Positions 62,801 through 64,000 of a DNA stretch of 64,000 bases are shown here, one piece after another. The stretch lies in the NCBI GenBank assembly GCA_964035545.1, contig OZ037767.1, positions 25,777,628 to 25,841,627 of the forward strand, read 5' to 3'. Source of the DNA: Bugula neritina. Lineage: Eukaryota; Bryozoa; Gymnolaemata; Cheilostomatida; Bugulidae. Numbering within the stretch: the first letter of the stretch is position 1; every line of letters begins with the position of its first letter. The notes under the pieces were generated by a model. It did no database searches. It saw nothing but the letters and a program-made list of their open reading frames with translations, and was not told the DNA's origin. A program made the position numbers and the translations under genes.

Positions 62801-64000
62801 TTTAATATTTTAGGTCTCCGTATACTCAGAAGATAGATTCACTAGACTGGAATATTAATGCCTCTGAAGTAAGTAATGTTCATGACTTACGCTTAGATAC
62901 TTACATTGCTGGTGTTTGTCTCTCGGACGTGTTTGCCTGTTTGCCTTGGAGTTGTCCACTTTGTATACGATGGTTGTGTTGGTGCGGTTGTAGAAAGAGC
63001 CCAAAGAGTATGACGAAGTCTGCAACATGGATGGTGGTGATTCAGGAGGTGAAGATGAGGACATGTGGAAAGACAAGGAAATTACCTTCAACACAAGCGA
63101 GTGAGTTCTGTATGAGAAGTTAGTAGTATTCTCTCGCAGCTTGTCCTGACTTGTGTCAGCTTCTTCTCTGTCAAGCTGTGTAGAGAGGAATATTTGTAGA
63201 TTACTATCAGTTCTACTTAGAGAAGTTTTGCCTCAATTGTGATCTCTACATGTGATCAGTTGATAAATTAGACATTACTCAGTATTGATTTCAATATGCA
63301 TAGTTTATTGCGTCTTTGATAGAACTGTTTCAAACTAAACATTATTTATATTTAATTTTATTTATTGTAATGTTTAAATCTATTCTTGGCTGCTTACAAA
63401 GGAAATATATGCATGATTGAGCTACTCTGTATGATGCAGATATACTGTAGCCTACAATGCAATGTCACTACTATCGAAATCTGCCTTAAGGTGCTGCCAA
63501 ATGGAGCAGATTTACGTAACTATAATCGTGCAATCCATATTCAACTGCCAGAATAACTTGCAAGAACTATTTCAAAAGCCAGAATTATAGTCAACTGGTA
63601 CAAGCAGTGTTGGTTAGAGTTATATTCTCTCTGTGTGTGCAGGTCGAGCCGAAGTCAAAGTACGAGTAACACCAACGCCTTGTGCGACTCGGCCGACTCA
63701 GGAAGTGATAGTAGCGACGAAGAGCTGACTTCCTCTCCAGCTATTATAAAGAGTAGAGTGGACAACGCCATGGACATAGATGCATCTTCTGGTAAGGCTG
63801 CTGCTTATTGAATACAATTCTGTTGGCTATTCTTCCAGCTAAGATGTTACAAAATACGACATTGGCTCATTGTTCAGATTTTTTATTGATATTGAAAAGA
63901 CAATTTCTTTCCAAATAGTTGTCTTCTGATATTATGCAGTTATTTAAAATAGTTTCTATTGGATGAAGCAATAAGCTTTGGTACCTCCTCTTTAGTGTCA
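53847..64000 (+). CDS. protein phosphatase 6 regulatory subunit (SAPS domain), 3' end outside window
   Basis: Eighteen exons: 53847-53903, 54103-54182, 54800-54886, 55379-55565, 56295-56432, 56488-56565, 56809-56874, 57056-57162, 57531-57647, 58836-58965, 59333-59491, 59823-60008, 60146-60326, 61138-61319, 61793-61890, 62814-62868, 62994-63100 and 63643-63791. Phases close over about 721 residues; the last intron runs past the window. The SAPS domain starts at [19 protein letters not shown]. Family hallmarks follow: [80 protein letters not shown] and [19 protein letters not shown]. An acidic Ser-rich tail follows ([21 protein letters not shown]). SAPS proteins bind and target PP6 phosphatase. 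PPP6R1, 2 or 3 cannot be chosen; residues match PPP6R3 well. Exon 6 adds an insertion between SRILK and WLDDEN. Confidence 0.94.
54237..54650. repeat. 21-bp minisatellite in PPP6R intron 2
   Basis: About 19 copies of a 21-bp unit close to TATACTATATATGTGTGAGTC. The first copies end in GCATG and later copies in AGTC, so the array has two sub-blocks. It opens a false repeated frame. Intronic. Confidence 0.9.
59735..59809. repeat. 21-bp triple repeat before PPP6R exon 12
   Basis: Three full and one partial 21-bp units containing GATGATGTCATGTCCTACTT lie 14 bp upstream of exon 12. Each carries TGATGTCAT, a CRE/AP-1-like palindrome. In an intron this is more likely neutral than regulatory. Confidence 0.8.

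Overview
The window is nuclear DNA from an invertebrate animal. It is AT-rich, its genes are split by many GT-AG introns, and it carries LINE, SINE and hAT copies. An exact clade cannot be read from the sequence. A divergent TALE homeobox gene and tRNA-derived SINEs whose body contains GTTAGGAAGAGCATC would fit a spiralian (lophotrochozoan), but that is inference. All gene models below were built by hand from open frames, splice sites and exon phase; phases close correctly along every multi-exon model.

Layout. (1) 1-17704, minus strand: a very large secreted mosaic gene with its 3' end outside the window. Order: signal peptide, two MAM domains, Thr-rich linkers, a 3.1-kb mucin-like exon, then repeating MAM-CUB-Thr modules. 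(2) 18822-21024, minus: signal recognition particle receptor beta subunit. (3) 22851-36347: an inverted pair of copies of a small unrecognised membrane-protein gene. They enclose an apparently intact LINE (ORF 25164-28352, minus) and a four-exon TALE homeobox gene (32537-33858, minus) with a TATA box. (4) 36787-43823, minus: a complete ten-exon GPI-type alkaline phosphatase; its fifth intron holds a 1.7-kb hAT element with a perfect 8-bp target duplication. (5) 46912-52590, minus: SINHCAF/FAM60A, with two SINEs in or beside its introns and probable 5' UTR exons. (6) 53847 to the end, plus: a protein phosphatase 6 regulatory subunit (SAPS/PPP6R) gene, 18 exons visible, 3' end outside the window. 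It lies head to head with SINHCAF.

The genes do not form one pathway. SRPRB, SINHCAF and PPP6R are conserved housekeeping or chromatin genes. The MAM/CUB/mucin protein and the alkaline phosphatase are secretory-pathway products. The most unusual items are the inverted small-gene pair with an internal exon duplication, the divergent TALE gene with palindromic ACTTCAAAG motifs upstream, and the modular mucin gene. Everything else is introns, simple repeats and quiet intergenic DNA.
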